A stretch of DNA of 64,000 nt from Sinorhizobium chiapasense (GTDB taxonomy: Bacteria > Pseudomonadota > Alphaproteobacteria > Rhizobiales > Rhizobiaceae), in contig NZ_CP133148.1 in assembly GCF_036488675.1 (NCBI RefSeq), positions 1,550,001-1,614,000 of the forward strand, read 5' to 3'. The position numbers and the translations under genes are program-made. Position 1 is the stretch's first letter; every line of letters begins with the position of its first letter. This document shows positions 36,002 to 46,051 of the stretch, in pieces. A model generated the notes under the pieces. The model had not been told where the DNA came from. It saw nothing but the letters and a program-made list of their open reading frames with translations, and did not search any database.

Positions 36002-36421
36002 ATGGTCAGGATCGTTCTTGTTGCGCTTTGTCTCACGCTCTCGATTGGAGCGGGCCCCGCCCTCGCAGATGAACCTGTCGATACGGTGCAATCCGTCATC
36101 CGCGCTCAGATCAAGGCTTTCCTGGAGGATGATGCGGATACGGCCTATTCCTTCGCCTCGCCGGCTATCAGGACTAAATTCCCGGACAAGATCATCTTTT
36201 TCGACATGGTCAAGCGCAGCTATCAGCACCTCTATCGTCCGGGCAATTTCGCCTTCGGTCGATCGAAGGTGGTCGGCGAAGAGGTGTTCCAGGAGGTCCT
36301 TATTTCGGGATCGGACGGCAAGGACTGGACGGCGGTCTACGATCTCGTTCACCAGCCGGATGGCAGCTACAAGATCAATGGCGTGATGATGTTGCAGACC
36401 GCGTCCGGTCCGCAGCTCTGA
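36002..36421 (+). CDS. DUF4864-type secreted protein
   Basis: The 139-residue protein starts MVRIVLVALCLTLSIGAGPA, a signal peptide cut after ALA, and continues with 'VQSVIRAQIKAFLEDDADTAYSFASPAIRTKFPD' and 'DGKDWTAVYDLVHQPDGSYKINGVMMLQ', matching the DUF4864 (NTF2-like) pattern. Exported to the periplasm; function unknown. It converges with tgt, leaving only 15 bp between stops. Confidence 0.78.
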   Translation: MVRIVLVALCLTLSIGAGPALADEPVDTVQSVIRAQIKAFLEDDADTAYSFASPAIRTKFPDKIIFFDMVKRSYQHLYRPGNFAFGRSKVVGEEVFQEVLISGSDGKDWTAVYDLVHQPDGSYKINGVMMLQTASGPQL

Positions 36422-36436
36422 CAGGTTGAAAAGAAG

Positions 36437-37567
36437 TCAGACGGGCGGCAAGTCACCGCGCTTCCAATTTTCCTGGGTTTCCGCCATGAAATCGGCGTAA
36501 CGCCCCTCCTCGATCGCCTTGCGGATGCCCGCCATCAGCTCCTGATAATAGGCCAGGTTGTTCCAGCTGAGTAGCATGCCTCCGAGCGATTCATTCGAGC
36601 GGATCAAGTGATGCAGGTAGGCGCGGGAATAGTCGCGCGTTGCCGGGCAGGACGATTGCTCGTCGAGTGGGCGCGTATCTTCGGCGTGGCGTGCGTTTCT
36701 AAGGTTGATGCGGCCGTAGCGGGTGAAGGCCAGGCCATGGCGGCCGGAACGGGTCGGCATGACGCAGTCGAACATGTCGATGCCATGCGCGACGGATTTC
36801 AGGATGTCGTCCGGTGTACCAACGCCCATCAGATAGCGCGGCTTTTCGGTAGGCAGCGCCGGGCATGTGACGTCGAGCATATCGAGCATGACCTCCTGTG
36901 GTTCACCGACAGCCAGGCCACCGACCGCGTAGCCTTTGAGGTCAAGATCTCTTAGCACAAGAGCCGAGCGCTCGCGCAGTTTCGGAATGTCGCCGCCCTG
37001 CACGATACCGAACATGGCCTTGCCCGGCTGATCCCCGAACGCCACTTTGCAGCGTTCCGCCCAGCGCAGCGACATTTCCATCGCCCGTTCGATTTCGTCG
37101 GGTTCGGCTGGCAGAGCCACGCACTCGTCGAGCTGCATCTGTATATCGCTGTCGAGCAATCCCTGGATCTCGATCGAACGTTCCGGCGACATGTGATAGA
37201 GCGCGCCGTCCACATGGCTCTTGAAGGTCACGCCCTGCTCGTTGAGCTTGCGCAGGCTGGAGAGCGACATGACCTGGAAGCCGCCGCTGTCCGTTAGGAT
37301 CGGCCGTTCCCAGCGGATGAAGTTGTGCAATCCGCCAAGCCGCGCAACGCGTTCGGCGCCGGGCCGCAGCATCAAATGATAGGTGTTGCCAAGGATGATG
37401 TCGGCGCCGAGTTCGCGCACCTGGTCGAGATACATGGCCTTGACCGTGCCGACGGTTCCGACAGGCATGAATGCAGGCGTGCGAATCGTGCCGCGGGGCA
37501 TCGAAACCTCGCCGCGGCGCGCCCTGCCGTCGGTTGCAAGCAGCTTGAATTGGAACGTCTCGGTCAT
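36437..37567 (-). CDS. tgt: Queuine tRNA-guanine transglycosylase, zinc ligands missing
   Basis: The 376-residue enzyme swaps guanine-34 for preQ1 in GUN anticodons. Core motifs are present: '[13 protein letters not shown]' (Asp93), 'GIVQGG', 'GGLAVGE' and '[13 protein letters not shown]'. The usual zinc site CxCx2C...H is altered: Ser305, Cys307, Thr310 and Asn336 by alignment with E. coli 302/304/307/333, leaving one ligand. The last gene of a coaD-ppiA-ppiB-queA-tgt cluster, it starts right at the queA stop, consistent with a queuosine operon. Confidence 0.93.
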   Translation of the reverse strand: MTETFQFKLLATDGRARRGEVSMPRGTIRTPAFMPVGTVGTVKAMYLDQVRELGADIILGNTYHLMLRPGAERVARLGGLHNFIRWERPILTDSGGFQVMSLSSLRKLNEQGVTFKSHVDGALYHMSPERSIEIQGLLDSDIQMQLDECVALPAEPDEIERAMEMSLRWAERCKVAFGDQPGKAMFGIVQGGDIPKLRERSALVLRDLDLKGYAVGGLAVGEPQEVMLDMLDVTCPALPTEKPRYLMGVGTPDDILKSVAHGIDMFDCVMPTRSGRHGLAFTRYGRINLRNARHAEDTRPLDEQSSCPATRDYSRAYLHHLIRSNESLGGMLLSWNNLAYYQELMAGIRKAIEEGRYADFMAETQENWKRGDLPPV

Positions 37568-38650
37568 CTAGTCTTTCCGGAAAAGCAGGCTTGAATCGCC
37601 ATAGGAATAGAAGCGGTAGCCGCCGGCGATTGCGTGAGCATAGGCGGCACGCATCGTGTCGAGCCCGGCGAAGGCCGAAACAAGCATGAAAAGCGTCGAT
37701 TTCGGCAGATGGAAATTGGTCATCAGCATATCGACCGCGCGGAAGCGATAACCCGGCGTGATGAAGATGCCGGTCGCGCCTGACCAGGGCCGGATTTCGC
37801 CTTCTTTCGTTGCCGCGCTTTCGATCAGTCGGAGCGACGTCGTGCCGACGCAAACGATGCGCCCGCCCCTCGCCCGCACCGCATTCAGGCTGTTCGCGGT
37901 CGCCGCGCTCACATGGCCGATTTCCTCGTGCATCACGTGATCGTCGGTGTCATCCGTCTTGACCGGCAGGAAGGTCCCCGCACCCACGTGCAGGGTTACG
38001 AAATGGCGCTCGACGCCGACCTCGTCAAGCCTTGCGAAAAGGCGTTCGGTGAAATGCAGTCCGGCGGTCGGTGCCGCGACGGCCCCCTCTTCCCGCGCAT
38101 AGACGGTCTGATAGTCGGTGCGGTCCCGCGCGTCGTCCGGACGTTTGGATGCGATATAGGGGGGCAGCGAGGTATGGCCCACGGCCATGATCGCTTCGTC
38201 GAGCGCCGGTCCGGAAAGGTCGAAGCGAAGCGTAACCTCGCCGGCGTCGGCCTTTTCCTCGACCGTGGCGTCGAGCGTGCCGAGCAGGCAGCTGTTTCCG
38301 CCGTGGCCAAACGAGATCCGGTCACCGGGTTTCAGCCGGCGCGCCGGTCGCGCGAAAGCCTTCCAGCGGTCGGGGGCGACGCGCATATGCAGCGTCAGAG
38401 AGACCTGTGTGACGACCTCTTCGCTACGCCTGCGAAGGCCTTCGAGCTGCGCCGGTATCACCTTCGTGTCGTTGAAAACCAGCGCGTCCCCGGGCCGCAG
38501 GAAGGACGGCAGGTCGAGAACGTCGTGATCGCTGAGGACCGGCTCGCCGTCCGGCCGCACGACAAGCATGCGGGCGCTGTCGCGCGGGTTTGCGGGCCGC
38601 AGCGCAATGGAAGTTTCCGGCAGGTCGAAGTCGAACAGGTCTACGCGCAT
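37568..38650 (-). CDS. queA: S-adenosylmethionine:tRNA ribosyltransferase-isomerase
   Basis: The 360-residue enzyme makes epoxyqueuosine from preQ1-tRNA using SAM as ribosyl donor. Seen are the N-terminal '[25 protein letters not shown]', '[15 protein letters not shown]', '[13 protein letters not shown]', '[15 protein letters not shown]' and '[18 protein letters not shown]', all QueA signatures at full length. It is immediately upstream of tgt (adjacent stop and start), and the two act in sequence on the same tRNA. Confidence 0.95.
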   Translation of the reverse strand: MRVDLFDFDLPETSIALRPANPRDSARMLVVRPDGEPVLSDHDVLDLPSFLRPGDALVFNDTKVIPAQLEGLRRRSEEVVTQVSLTLHMRVAPDRWKAFARPARRLKPGDRISFGHGGNSCLLGTLDATVEEKADAGEVTLRFDLSGPALDEAIMAVGHTSLPPYIASKRPDDARDRTDYQTVYAREEGAVAAPTAGLHFTERLFARLDEVGVERHFVTLHVGAGTFLPVKTDDTDDHVMHEEIGHVSAATANSLNAVRARGGRIVCVGTTSLRLIESAATKEGEIRPWSGATGIFITPGYRFRAVDMLMTNFHLPKSTLFMLVSAFAGLDTMRAAYAHAIAGGYRFYSYGDSSLLFRKD

Positions 38651-38726
38651 CGATGGTGTCAGACAAAAGCAAACCCGCCCCGGCGTCCTTTGACGCGACA
38701 GAGGCGGGTCTGTGCATTAGCGCAAA

Positions 38727-39236
38727 TCAGGCGTCGGCGGCAACCCGCATCGACACGATCGTATCGGGATCACGCACCGGCTCGCCGCGCTTGATCTTGT
38801 CGACGTTCTCCATGCCTTCGATCACCTGGCCCCAGATCGAGTACTGCTTGTTGAGCCAGGGTGCGTCGGTGAAGCAGATGAAGAACTGGGAGTTTGCCGA
38901 GTTCGGCATCTGGCTGCGGGCCATCGAGCACGTGCCACGCACGTGGCTCTTGTCGGAGAATTCGGCCTTCAGGTCGGGCTTGGAGGAGCCGCCCATGCCT
39001 GCGCGGCCTGGATTGAATTGTTCACTGCCGGTCTTTCCGTACTGCACGTCGCCCGTCTGTGCCATGAAGTCCTCGATCACGCGATGAAACACGACTCCAT
39101 CATAGGCACCCTCGCGCGTCAGCTCCTTGATGCGAGCGACGTGACCCGGAGCGACGTCCGGCAGAAGCTCGATCACGACCTTGCCCTTCGTGGTCTCCAT
39201 TATGATCGTGTTTTCCGGATCCTTGATCTCGGCCAT
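38727..39236 (-). CDS. ppiB: Cytoplasmic peptidyl-prolyl cis-trans isomerase, cyclophilin type
   Basis: The 169-residue protein has no signal peptide and carries cyclophilin motifs 'VVFHRVIEDFMAQTGDVQYG' (catalytic Arg), 'ARSQMPNSANSQFFICF' and 'YSIWGQVIEGMENVDKIKRG'. It speeds proline isomerisation in cytoplasmic folding. It is a paralogue of the exported copy just upstream and probably shares its transcript. Confidence 0.92.
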   Translation of the reverse strand: MAEIKDPENTIIMETTKGKVVIELLPDVAPGHVARIKELTREGAYDGVVFHRVIEDFMAQTGDVQYGKTGSEQFNPGRAGMGGSSKPDLKAEFSDKSHVRGTCSMARSQMPNSANSQFFICFTDAPWLNKQYSIWGQVIEGMENVDKIKRGEPVRDPDTIVSMRVAADA

Positions 39237-39259
39237 GGTTCTTCTCCTTCTGTTTGACT

Positions 39260-39832
39260 TTACTTGCCGACCTTGACGCTGATCATACGGTCTGGATCGG
39301 TGACCGCGCCGTTGTTGGCGTCATCACCAAGCTTGATCTTGTCGACATTCTCCATGCCTTCGACCACCTTGCCGACGACCGTATACTGGCCGTTGAGGAA
39401 GTCACCCGGCGCGAACATGATAAAAAACTGCGAGTTGGCGCTGTTCGGATCCTGCGAGCGCGCCATGCCCACTGTACCACGCTCGAAGGGCACGTCGGAG
39501 AATTCCGCCGGCAGGTCGGGTTTGGAGGAGCCGCCCGTTCCAGCCAGTTCGGCCTGATAGCCGTCTTTCATGTCTCCATATTGCACGTCGCCCGTCTGGG
39601 CCATGAAGCCCTTGATCACGCGATGAAACGCAACGTTGTCGTATTCGCCTGCAGCCGCGAGCTCCTTGATCTGCTGAACGTGCTTCGGCGCGATGTCCGG
39701 ACGCAGCTCGATAACGACCGGGCCTTCCTTCAGCTGAATCGTGATCACATTGTCGCTCGACTGCGCGAAAGCCGTCCCTGTCAGGGTGGCGAGCGCCAGT
39801 GCCCCTGCTAAAGCGAATTGGAGGATTTTCAT
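39260..39832 (-). CDS. ppiA: Periplasmic peptidyl-prolyl cis-trans isomerase, cyclophilin type
   Basis: The 190-residue cyclophilin has a signal peptide (MKILQFALAGALALATLTGT then AFAQ). Motifs 'VAFHRVIKGFMAQTGDVQYG', 'ARSQDPNSANSQFFIMF' and 'YTVVGKVVEGMENVDKI' are complete. It acts on exported proteins. It lies between coaD and the cytoplasmic paralogue, a tandem pair with opposite compartments. Confidence 0.92.
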   Translation of the reverse strand: MKILQFALAGALALATLTGTAFAQSSDNVITIQLKEGPVVIELRPDIAPKHVQQIKELAAAGEYDNVAFHRVIKGFMAQTGDVQYGDMKDGYQAELAGTGGSSKPDLPAEFSDVPFERGTVGMARSQDPNSANSQFFIMFAPGDFLNGQYTVVGKVVEGMENVDKIKLGDDANNGAVTDPDRMISVKVGK

Positions 39833-39867
39833 GGTTTCTCCCTGAGTGGTGTGAGCTGTCGGCGCGT

Positions 39868-40362
39868 TCAGGCCTTGCGTTTCGCCTGCAGCGCCTGATG
39901 GACCGCACGGGGCACGAAGGCGCTTACATCGCCGCCCATCGCCGCGATCTGGCGGACCAATGTGGCCGTAATGGGCCGCGATGCGGTACCCGCCGGTAAA
40001 AACAGTGTCTGGATGTCCGGAGCCATTTGCCGGTTCATACCCGCCATCTGCATCTCGTAATCGAGGTCCGTGCCATCGCGAAGGCCCCGCACGAGCAGGT
40101 TCGCGCCATGATGGCGCGCCGCATCGACCACAAGGTTATCGAACGAAACAACGGCGATATCGCCTGCCCTTTCAGGCAGAAACTCGCTCAGCGAGCGGCG
40201 GATGAGGTCGGCGCGCTCTTCGAAGGAAAAGAGCGGCGTCTTTCCCGGATGAATGCCGATCGCCACGATGACCTTCTCCGCGACGTTGAGTGCTTGCACA
40301 AGCACGTCGAGGTGCCCGTTCGTCATCGGATCGAAGGAGCCGGGATAGAAAGCCGTGGTCAT
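39868..40362 (-). CDS. coaD: Phosphopantetheine adenylyltransferase
   Basis: The 164-residue enzyme catalyses the penultimate step of coenzyme A synthesis. The nucleotidyltransferase motif is '[20 protein letters not shown]', with '[33 protein letters not shown]' and the C-terminal 'ISSTxVR' position replaced by '[13 protein letters not shown]'. ATG 40362 gives the normal length; an 18-residue extension is not needed. It starts the minus-strand cluster that continues with the two cyclophilins. Confidence 0.94.
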   Translation of the reverse strand: MTTAFYPGSFDPMTNGHLDVLVQALNVAEKVIVAIGIHPGKTPLFSFEERADLIRRSLSEFLPERAGDIAVVSFDNLVVDAARHHGANLLVRGLRDGTDLDYEMQMAGMNRQMAPDIQTLFLPAGTASRPITATLVRQIAAMGGDVSAFVPRAVHQALQAKRKA

Positions 40363-40591
40363 CGCACCTGTTTCCGTTTGGTGAAGCCTTTTGTCATGGA
40401 CAGCGGCCGACCGCAAGGGCAGCGCGACCGGCGTCTCGCGTGTTCCCTCGGAAACAGCACGCGGGAAAGAATGAATGCTAGATGAATGCAGTGTTCAAGA
40501 TCGTTTCACACCGGAAGTTGTACTGTGAGGCACGAATGAACGGAACCTTTTTGGAGACATGCCGTTTTAGGAAACTGAAAGGATTACGGCC

Positions 40592-40708
40592 ATGGGACTT
40601 GCTCTGTTTTCGATGACGATGTTTTTCGCGATGTCCGTTGCTGCAATCCATGCGCTTCGCAGCGAAGTGAGTGTCCGCAACGAGCAAGACCGCGGCTTTA
40701 ATCTGTGA
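40592..40708 (+). CDS. Small hydrophobic protein (38 aa)
   Basis: ATG 40592 follows AAAGGA at nine bases. The peptide reads MGLALFSMTMFFAMSVAAIH and ends with a polar tail RSEVSVRNEQDRGFNL, i.e. one short membrane helix and a cytoplasmic or periplasmic tail. A good Rho-independent terminator follows at 40783, which supports a real short transcript. Function unknown. Confidence 0.5.
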   Translation: MGLALFSMTMFFAMSVAAIHALRSEVSVRNEQDRGFNL

Positions 40709-40782
40709 ATGCCTCCAGGAACTTCTTGCCGGAAGTTTCAAATAAGCGGCCTCATATCTTCCCCTGCTGAGGTCGCTCTTGT

Positions 40783-40817
40783 AAGCCGGACGGTCTCCCC
40801 TGCCCGTCCGGCTTTTT
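40783..40817 (+). terminator. Rho-independent terminator
   Basis: AAGCCGGACGG / CCGTCCGGCTT form an 11-bp stem with a 10-base loop, followed by a run of T. It ends the transcript of the small protein at 40592 and faces the end of the MATE gene. Confidence 0.85.
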
Positions 40818-40882
40818 CTTTTCATCCCGTAGGTAGGTGTAAGCCGAGCCGGCTGGTTTGAGGCTTGCCACGAGGCCTTGGT

Positions 40883-42280
40883 TCAAAAGGCCTTCGCCTG
40901 GATCGAGCGAAGCAGACAGAAGAAACGACAATTGAGCGAAACGGCCGCCGCGGCCAGCCCGAGCACAAAGCCGAACCACACGCCGACGCCGCCGAAGTTC
41001 AGCGGAAAGGCAAATGCCCAGGCGCAGAAAAAGCCGATCGGCCAATAGGAGATCATCGCCAGGATCATCGGTACCGTCGTGTCCTTGAGGCCGCGCAGCA
41101 TGCCGGCCGCGATGGCCTGGAGACCGTCGACAAGCTGGAAAGCACCGGCGATGACGATCAACGGACCCGCAAAGGCGAGCACTTCCGCCGCATCGGGACG
41201 ACTCGTATCGAGATAGAGCGCCGCAAGCTGGCGCGGGAAGAGCGCAAAAATCGTGCTGCCGACGGCGGCAAATAGACAGCCGAGGACGAGGACGGCGATG
41301 GCGGCCCGTCTGACGCCCAACAAGTCGCCGCTTCCGTAGGCAAGTCCGACACGCACTGTTCCAGCCTGCGCGAGACCGAGGGGGATCATGAAGGCGATCG
41401 AGGCGAATTGAAGCGCGATCCCGTGCGCAGCCAGCTCCATCGTGCCGATATTGCCCATAAGCAGCGAAGCGGCCGTAAACAGGCTGACTTCGGCAAGGAT
41501 CGTCATGGAGATCGGAACGCCGAGATGGATCACCTCGCGGAACGCCGGCCAGTCGGGCCGCCAGAAGCGCACGAAGAGTTCGTACCGGTTGAGTTCCGGC
41601 CTGCCGCGGATATAGGCGATCGTGAGCGCCGCACCGAGCAAGGCGACGCCGAGGGCTGCCAGCGCTGCACCGAATATGCCGAGCGCCGGAAAGCCGAAAT
41701 GCCCGTAGATCAGCACGTAGCAGAGCAGCGCGTTGAGAACGAGCGTCGCAAGCGTCACGTAGAGAATGATCCCGGCCCGCTCCAACCCGCTCAGGAAAGC
41801 TCTCAGCACCATGAAGATGAGGCTCGGAAAAATCGCCCATTGCGCGATATGCAGGTATTCTCCGGCGAGCTTCGCGACCTCGGGTCTTTGGCCAGCAAAA
41901 AGAAGAATGGGTTCTGCCATCCAAAGGAGCGGCGCCGTAAGGACGCCGTAGAGCAGCACCACCCACATGCCCATCCTTACCGAGCGGCGGACGGAAACCT
42001 TGTCGCCCCTGCCCTGCGCCTGTGCGGCCATGGGTACCACGGCATTGGCAAAGCCGCTGCCGAAAATGAAGACGGTGAAGAACGTCTGCGTCGCAAGGAT
42101 GATCGCCGCGAGCTCGGTAGCACCCAGCTTGCCGACCATCAGCACGTCTGTGGTATTGATCGCCAGCTGTGCAAGCTGCGCACCGATGAAGGGCACGCCG
42201 AGATAGAAGCTTGCACGATAGTGGTTGCTCCACGAATTGTCGTTCTGCAGCTGCATTTGGCTCGTGTTCGTGGTCAGCAT
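40883..42280 (-). CDS. MATE family efflux transporter
   Basis: The 465-residue protein has twelve hydrophobic segments in two MatE domains, with family motifs such as 'INTTDVLMVGKLGATELAAI', 'MAAQAQGRGDKVSVRRSVR', 'LLMGNIGTMELAAHGIALQFAS' and 'DGLQAIAAGMLRGLKDTTVPMI'. It would export cationic drugs or metabolites in exchange for Na+ or H+. NorM-like length; substrate unknown. It stands alone on the minus strand. Confidence 0.92.
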   Translation of the reverse strand: MLTTNTSQMQLQNDNSWSNHYRASFYLGVPFIGAQLAQLAINTTDVLMVGKLGATELAAIILATQTFFTVFIFGSGFANAVVPMAAQAQGRGDKVSVRRSVRMGMWVVLLYGVLTAPLLWMAEPILLFAGQRPEVAKLAGEYLHIAQWAIFPSLIFMVLRAFLSGLERAGIILYVTLATLVLNALLCYVLIYGHFGFPALGIFGAALAALGVALLGAALTIAYIRGRPELNRYELFVRFWRPDWPAFREVIHLGVPISMTILAEVSLFTAASLLMGNIGTMELAAHGIALQFASIAFMIPLGLAQAGTVRVGLAYGSGDLLGVRRAAIAVLVLGCLFAAVGSTIFALFPRQLAALYLDTSRPDAAEVLAFAGPLIVIAGAFQLVDGLQAIAAGMLRGLKDTTVPMILAMISYWPIGFFCAWAFAFPLNFGGVGVWFGFVLGLAAAAVSLNCRFFCLLRSIQAKAF

Positions 42281-42530
42281 GGGAAACCTGGCTCCAGATC
42301 ACGTTCATGACCTTGGACGCATCCAAAATCATAAATGACTTCAATTTCAAAAAGTTAGAACAAGGTGCAGGCGGAAAGCCGCTCGCGCTTCTCGTCGTTC
42401 CGTTCTGTTGCGGCAGATCGGCTGCAAATCAACTCGGTGGAAGAACATCCGAGATAGAGCAGCGCCGATGAAAGTGCCAGCGAGAAAGGCCTAACTGCTC
42501 AATTTTTCATCGAAGGATCAAAAAAATTGA

Positions 42531-43820
42531 TCAATTTGAAGGCGTTGCCTCGCCCGGAGCCAGGCCTGCCGTTGGTTTCGGCACGCTATCTTGAAATGCT
42601 TTGTCCGGTAGAGATCGCACCCGAAGCAGGAAAACCGCAAGCCCCGCGACAATGAGGCAACTCGCCAGGACGTAGGGTGCACCGGAAAACGAGAAGGTGG
42701 CCGCAGGGCTGGTGAAATATCCGAAGATCTGCGTGAAGATAAGCGGCCCGACGATCGTCGTGATGCTCGAAATGCTGGTGAGCGCTCCCTGCAGTTCGCC
42801 TTGGGCCGACGGCGGGACGTGGGCAGAGGCGATGCTGCGCAACGGAGGATCGGCCAGGCTTTCAAGTGCCGTCGCAACGATCACGGCATACACCATCCAC
42901 CCCTGCCAGGCGGCGGCATAGCCGGCCATTCCGAGCGCTGTAAAGATGAGACCAAGCGCAGCGGTTCGCCGTTCTCCGAACCTCGTCACGACGCGCGGCA
43001 GGACAACGGCCATGACAAACGCTCCGCCGATACCGAAGATCCCGAGCGACAATCCGATCTGCCCCTCGCTCCAGCCGTAACGATAGGATGAGACGAACGA
43101 CCAGACAGCCGGGTAGACCGCATGGGCAAGCCAATAGAGGAAGAAGACAAGACCAATCCAGCCAATACCCGGATAGTTTCGCATCTGTTTGAGCGCGCCG
43201 AGGGGATTGGCGCGCCACCACTCGAACCGCCGCTTGTTGGCGCGATCCAGGGTCTCGGGCAGGAAGAACACACCGACCATGAAGTTGATGAAGGAGAGCG
43301 CTGCGGCGCCGTAAAACGGCACTCTCGGACCCAGCTCTCCGAGAAAGCCGCCAATGACCGGGCCGAGCGCGAAGCCGGTGCCGAAAGCGATGCCGATCAA
43401 GCCGAAATTCTTCGCCCGACTGCTGTCGTCGCTGATGTCGGCGATGTAGGCGGACGCCGTTCCGAAGCTCGCGCCGCTGATGCCGGCAAGGATACGCCCG
43501 ATGAAAAGCATCCAGTAGCTCGTTGCAAGCGCACAGATCAGGTTGTCGATCGCGAAGGTGAGAACGGAAGCAAGCAGGATCGGCCGCCGCCCGAAGCGAT
43601 CGCTCAGGTTGCCTATCAGCGGCGCAAAGAGAAACTGCATCGCTGAATAGACGAGCAGCAGCCATCCGCCGTCGATGGCTGCTTCGCCAACGCTTGCGCC
43701 GGTCAACTCCTTAAGAAAGGTCGGCAGCACCGGCACGATGATGGCGATGCCCATGATGTCGAGAAAGAGGATGAGAAAGACGAGAAATAGTCCACGCCGC
43801 ACGAATTTCTTGTCGAGCAT
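42531..43820 (-). CDS. MFS transporter, TetA-like (TCR/Tet family)
   Basis: A 429-residue, twelve-helix MFS protein with '[19 protein letters not shown]' (the loop 2-3 motif) and '[22 protein letters not shown]', as in class A-C tetracycline antiporters. Many chromosomal rhizobial copies are general multidrug exporters, so tetracycline resistance should not be assumed. No TetR-type regulator lies beside it; the nearest regulator is the LysR gene 157 bp upstream on the same strand. Confidence 0.88.
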   Translation of the reverse strand: MLDKKFVRRGLFLVFLILFLDIMGIAIIVPVLPTFLKELTGASVGEAAIDGGWLLLVYSAMQFLFAPLIGNLSDRFGRRPILLASVLTFAIDNLICALATSYWMLFIGRILAGISGASFGTASAYIADISDDSSRAKNFGLIGIAFGTGFALGPVIGGFLGELGPRVPFYGAAALSFINFMVGVFFLPETLDRANKRRFEWWRANPLGALKQMRNYPGIGWIGLVFFLYWLAHAVYPAVWSFVSSYRYGWSEGQIGLSLGIFGIGGAFVMAVVLPRVVTRFGERRTAALGLIFTALGMAGYAAAWQGWMVYAVIVATALESLADPPLRSIASAHVPPSAQGELQGALTSISSITTIVGPLIFTQIFGYFTSPAATFSFSGAPYVLASCLIVAGLAVFLLRVRSLPDKAFQDSVPKPTAGLAPGEATPSN

Positions 43821-43977
43821 GAAGCCCCTCCCCGCTGTGTATCGTCAGTGTGGAGACAGAACGTGAACGACGTCACCAAATAACGTGTATCGCATTGTTA
43901 AAATCGAAACAATGCGTGAACATTTCAAAGTTTATGATCGAAACGATCGCGTCCGCTGATGCTTGCTGCTCGTAGCC

Positions 43978-44886
43978 TTACGGTTCCGAGCGTCGTTGTT
44001 CCACCTTCAGGAAGTCGACGAAGGCCCTGAGCGGGGCCGGCATATGACGACGGCTGGCATAGTACAGGAACGGCCCCGGGAAACTCGTCACCCACGATTC
44101 GAGAATTGGCACAAGCCGCCCTGCTTTGATCTCCGGTGCCAGAAATTCCTCGAATGTTCGAATCACTCCGAGACCGTCGATCGCTGCGCCGACTTCGAGA
44201 TCGATCACATTGGCAAGGATGACTGCGGGCGGTGCGATGGTCAGGGCGGCGTCGCCTTCTCCAAACTCCCAGGTCAACGCAACGCCGCTTGGGAAACGGT
44301 GGCGGATGGTGGCGTGTTCGAGAAGATCGCGCGGATGTTGCGGTACGCCATGTCGCGCAAGATAATCCGGGGCAGCGGCGGTGATGTAACGCTGTACGCG
44401 CGGGCCGATCGGGATGGCGATCATGTCTCGCTCAAGTCGTTCCTCGTAGCGCACGCCGGCGTCGAATCCGGCGGCGAGAACATCGATGAAGCCATCCTCT
44501 GCTGTGACCTCCAGCGTAATTGCCGGATTGGCTTTCATGAACCGACCGACAAGTGGCGGCAGGATTTCACGGGCGACGATTGTCGGCACATTCAGCCTGA
44601 GCGTGCCCGCAGGGCTGTCGCGGAGGCTGCCCACCTGATCGAGCGCTCCGGCGATCTCTCCAAGCGCCGGCGACAAGCGCTCAAGCAACCGCATGCCCGC
44701 CTCGGTCGGCGTGACGCTGCGGGTCGTCCGATTGAGCAGTCTCACGCCCAACCTTGTCTCCAGTCGGCGCAGTGCCTCGCTGAGCGCAGAGGCTGAAACG
44801 CCGCGTTTGCGCGCGGCAGTCCGGAAACTGCGCTCGCGGGCAACGGCGGCAAAGGCATCAAGTTCTGCGAGCGGGAGGTCGTTCAT
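43978..44886 (-). CDS. LysR-family transcriptional regulator
   Basis: The 302-residue protein has the N-terminal LysR helix-turn-helix 'LDAFAAVARERSFRTAARKRGVSASALSEALRRLETRLGVRLLNRTTRSVTPTEAG' and a type 2 periplasmic-binding-like effector domain. The recognition helix follows the usual pattern. It is divergently transcribed from an aldo-keto reductase with a 118-bp shared promoter region, the classic sign that it controls that gene and itself. Confidence 0.9.
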   Translation of the reverse strand: MNDLPLAELDAFAAVARERSFRTAARKRGVSASALSEALRRLETRLGVRLLNRTTRSVTPTEAGMRLLERLSPALGEIAGALDQVGSLRDSPAGTLRLNVPTIVAREILPPLVGRFMKANPAITLEVTAEDGFIDVLAAGFDAGVRYEERLERDMIAIPIGPRVQRYITAAAPDYLARHGVPQHPRDLLEHATIRHRFPSGVALTWEFGEGDAALTIAPPAVILANVIDLEVGAAIDGLGVIRTFEEFLAPEIKAGRLVPILESWVTSFPGPFLYYASRRHMPAPLRAFVDFLKVEQRRSEP

Positions 44887-45004
44887 TGTGCGGAATTACG
44901 GACAAGCTGTTTGGCTTGTGGCGGATTATCGCACACTGCGCGCTGAAGTAAATACGGCGGCGAACGAAATGGCCGGACAACGGCCGCATCGAAGGAGAAG
45001 TGAG

Positions 45005-46003
45005 ATGCAAAAGGTTTCACTTGGAAAGTTAGGCCCGGAGGTTTCCGTGATCGGGCTTGGCTGCATGGGTATGTCGGGCATGTACGGTCCATCAGACCGC
45101 GCAGAAAGCATCGCCACCATTCATGCCGCGCTCGATGCGGGTATCACCTTGCTCGACACCGGTGATTTCTACGGCATGGGTCACAACGAGATGTTGATCG
45201 GAGAAGCACTCAAGGGACGCGATCGCGATCAGGCGCAGTTGAGCGTCAAGTTCGGTGCACTGCGCGATGCTGCCGGCGCGTGGGTCGGTTACGACGGCCG
45301 CCCGAAGGCAGTGCGCAACTTCCTTGCCTATACGTTGCAGCGCCTTGGCGTCGACTACATCGACATCTACAGACCGGCCCGCCTCGATCCCGATGTCCCG
45401 ATCGAGGACACCGTTGGTGCGATCGCCGATATGGTGAAGGCTGGCTATGTTCGCCACATCGGCCTTTCCGAGGTCGGTGCCGATACGATCCGGCGCGCGG
45501 CCGCCGTTCATCAGATCGTCGATCTTCAGATCGAGTACTCACTGATCTCGCGGGGGATCGAGGAGGAGATCCTGCCGACATGCCGCGAATTCGGTATCGG
45601 CATCACGGCCTACGGCGTCCTTTCGCGCGGCCTGATCAGCGGACACTGGCAGAAAGGTGCAATCAAGGGTGGCGATTTCCGCGCCATTAGCCCGCGCTTC
45701 CAGGAAGGCAATGTCGAGCAGAACCTGGCTCTCGTCGAGGCGCTGCGGCGCGTCGCAGACGCAAAGGGCGTTACCGTCGCGCAGATCGCGATCGCCTGGG
45801 TCGCTGCGCAAGGCGCCGATATCGTGCCGCTTGTGGGCGCACGCCGCCGCGACCGACTAGCCGAAGCGCTTGCTTCGCTGGCTGTTCGCCTCGATGCGGA
45901 CGATCTGGCGGCAATCGAGCGTGCCGTGCCGAAGGACGCTGCCGCCGGTGCTCGTTATCCGGAAGCACAACTCGCGCATATGGACAGCGAACGGCACGGC
46001 TGA
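45005..46003 (+). CDS. Aldo/keto reductase
   Basis: A 332-residue TIM-barrel oxidoreductase, start supported by GAAGGAG eight bases before ATG 45005. Motifs: 'DAGITLLDTGDFYGMGHNEMLIGEAL' (catalytic Asp and Tyr), 'LSVKFG' (Lys), and NADP-binding 'PLVGARRRDRLAEALASL'. In place of the catalytic His it has 'IYRPARLDP', as in many AKR13-like proteins. It probably reduces a small carbonyl compound with NADPH under control of the divergent LysR gene. Confidence 0.88.
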   Translation: MQKVSLGKLGPEVSVIGLGCMGMSGMYGPSDRAESIATIHAALDAGITLLDTGDFYGMGHNEMLIGEALKGRDRDQAQLSVKFGALRDAAGAWVGYDGRPKAVRNFLAYTLQRLGVDYIDIYRPARLDPDVPIEDTVGAIADMVKAGYVRHIGLSEVGADTIRRAAAVHQIVDLQIEYSLISRGIEEEILPTCREFGIGITAYGVLSRGLISGHWQKGAIKGGDFRAISPRFQEGNVEQNLALVEALRRVADAKGVTVAQIAIAWVAAQGADIVPLVGARRRDRLAEALASLAVRLDADDLAAIERAVPKDAAAGARYPEAQLAHMDSERHG

Positions 46004-46051
46004 ACGGCCGTTGTCCGGATCGGGCTCGGCGGCCCGGTCCGGACGATCCGA

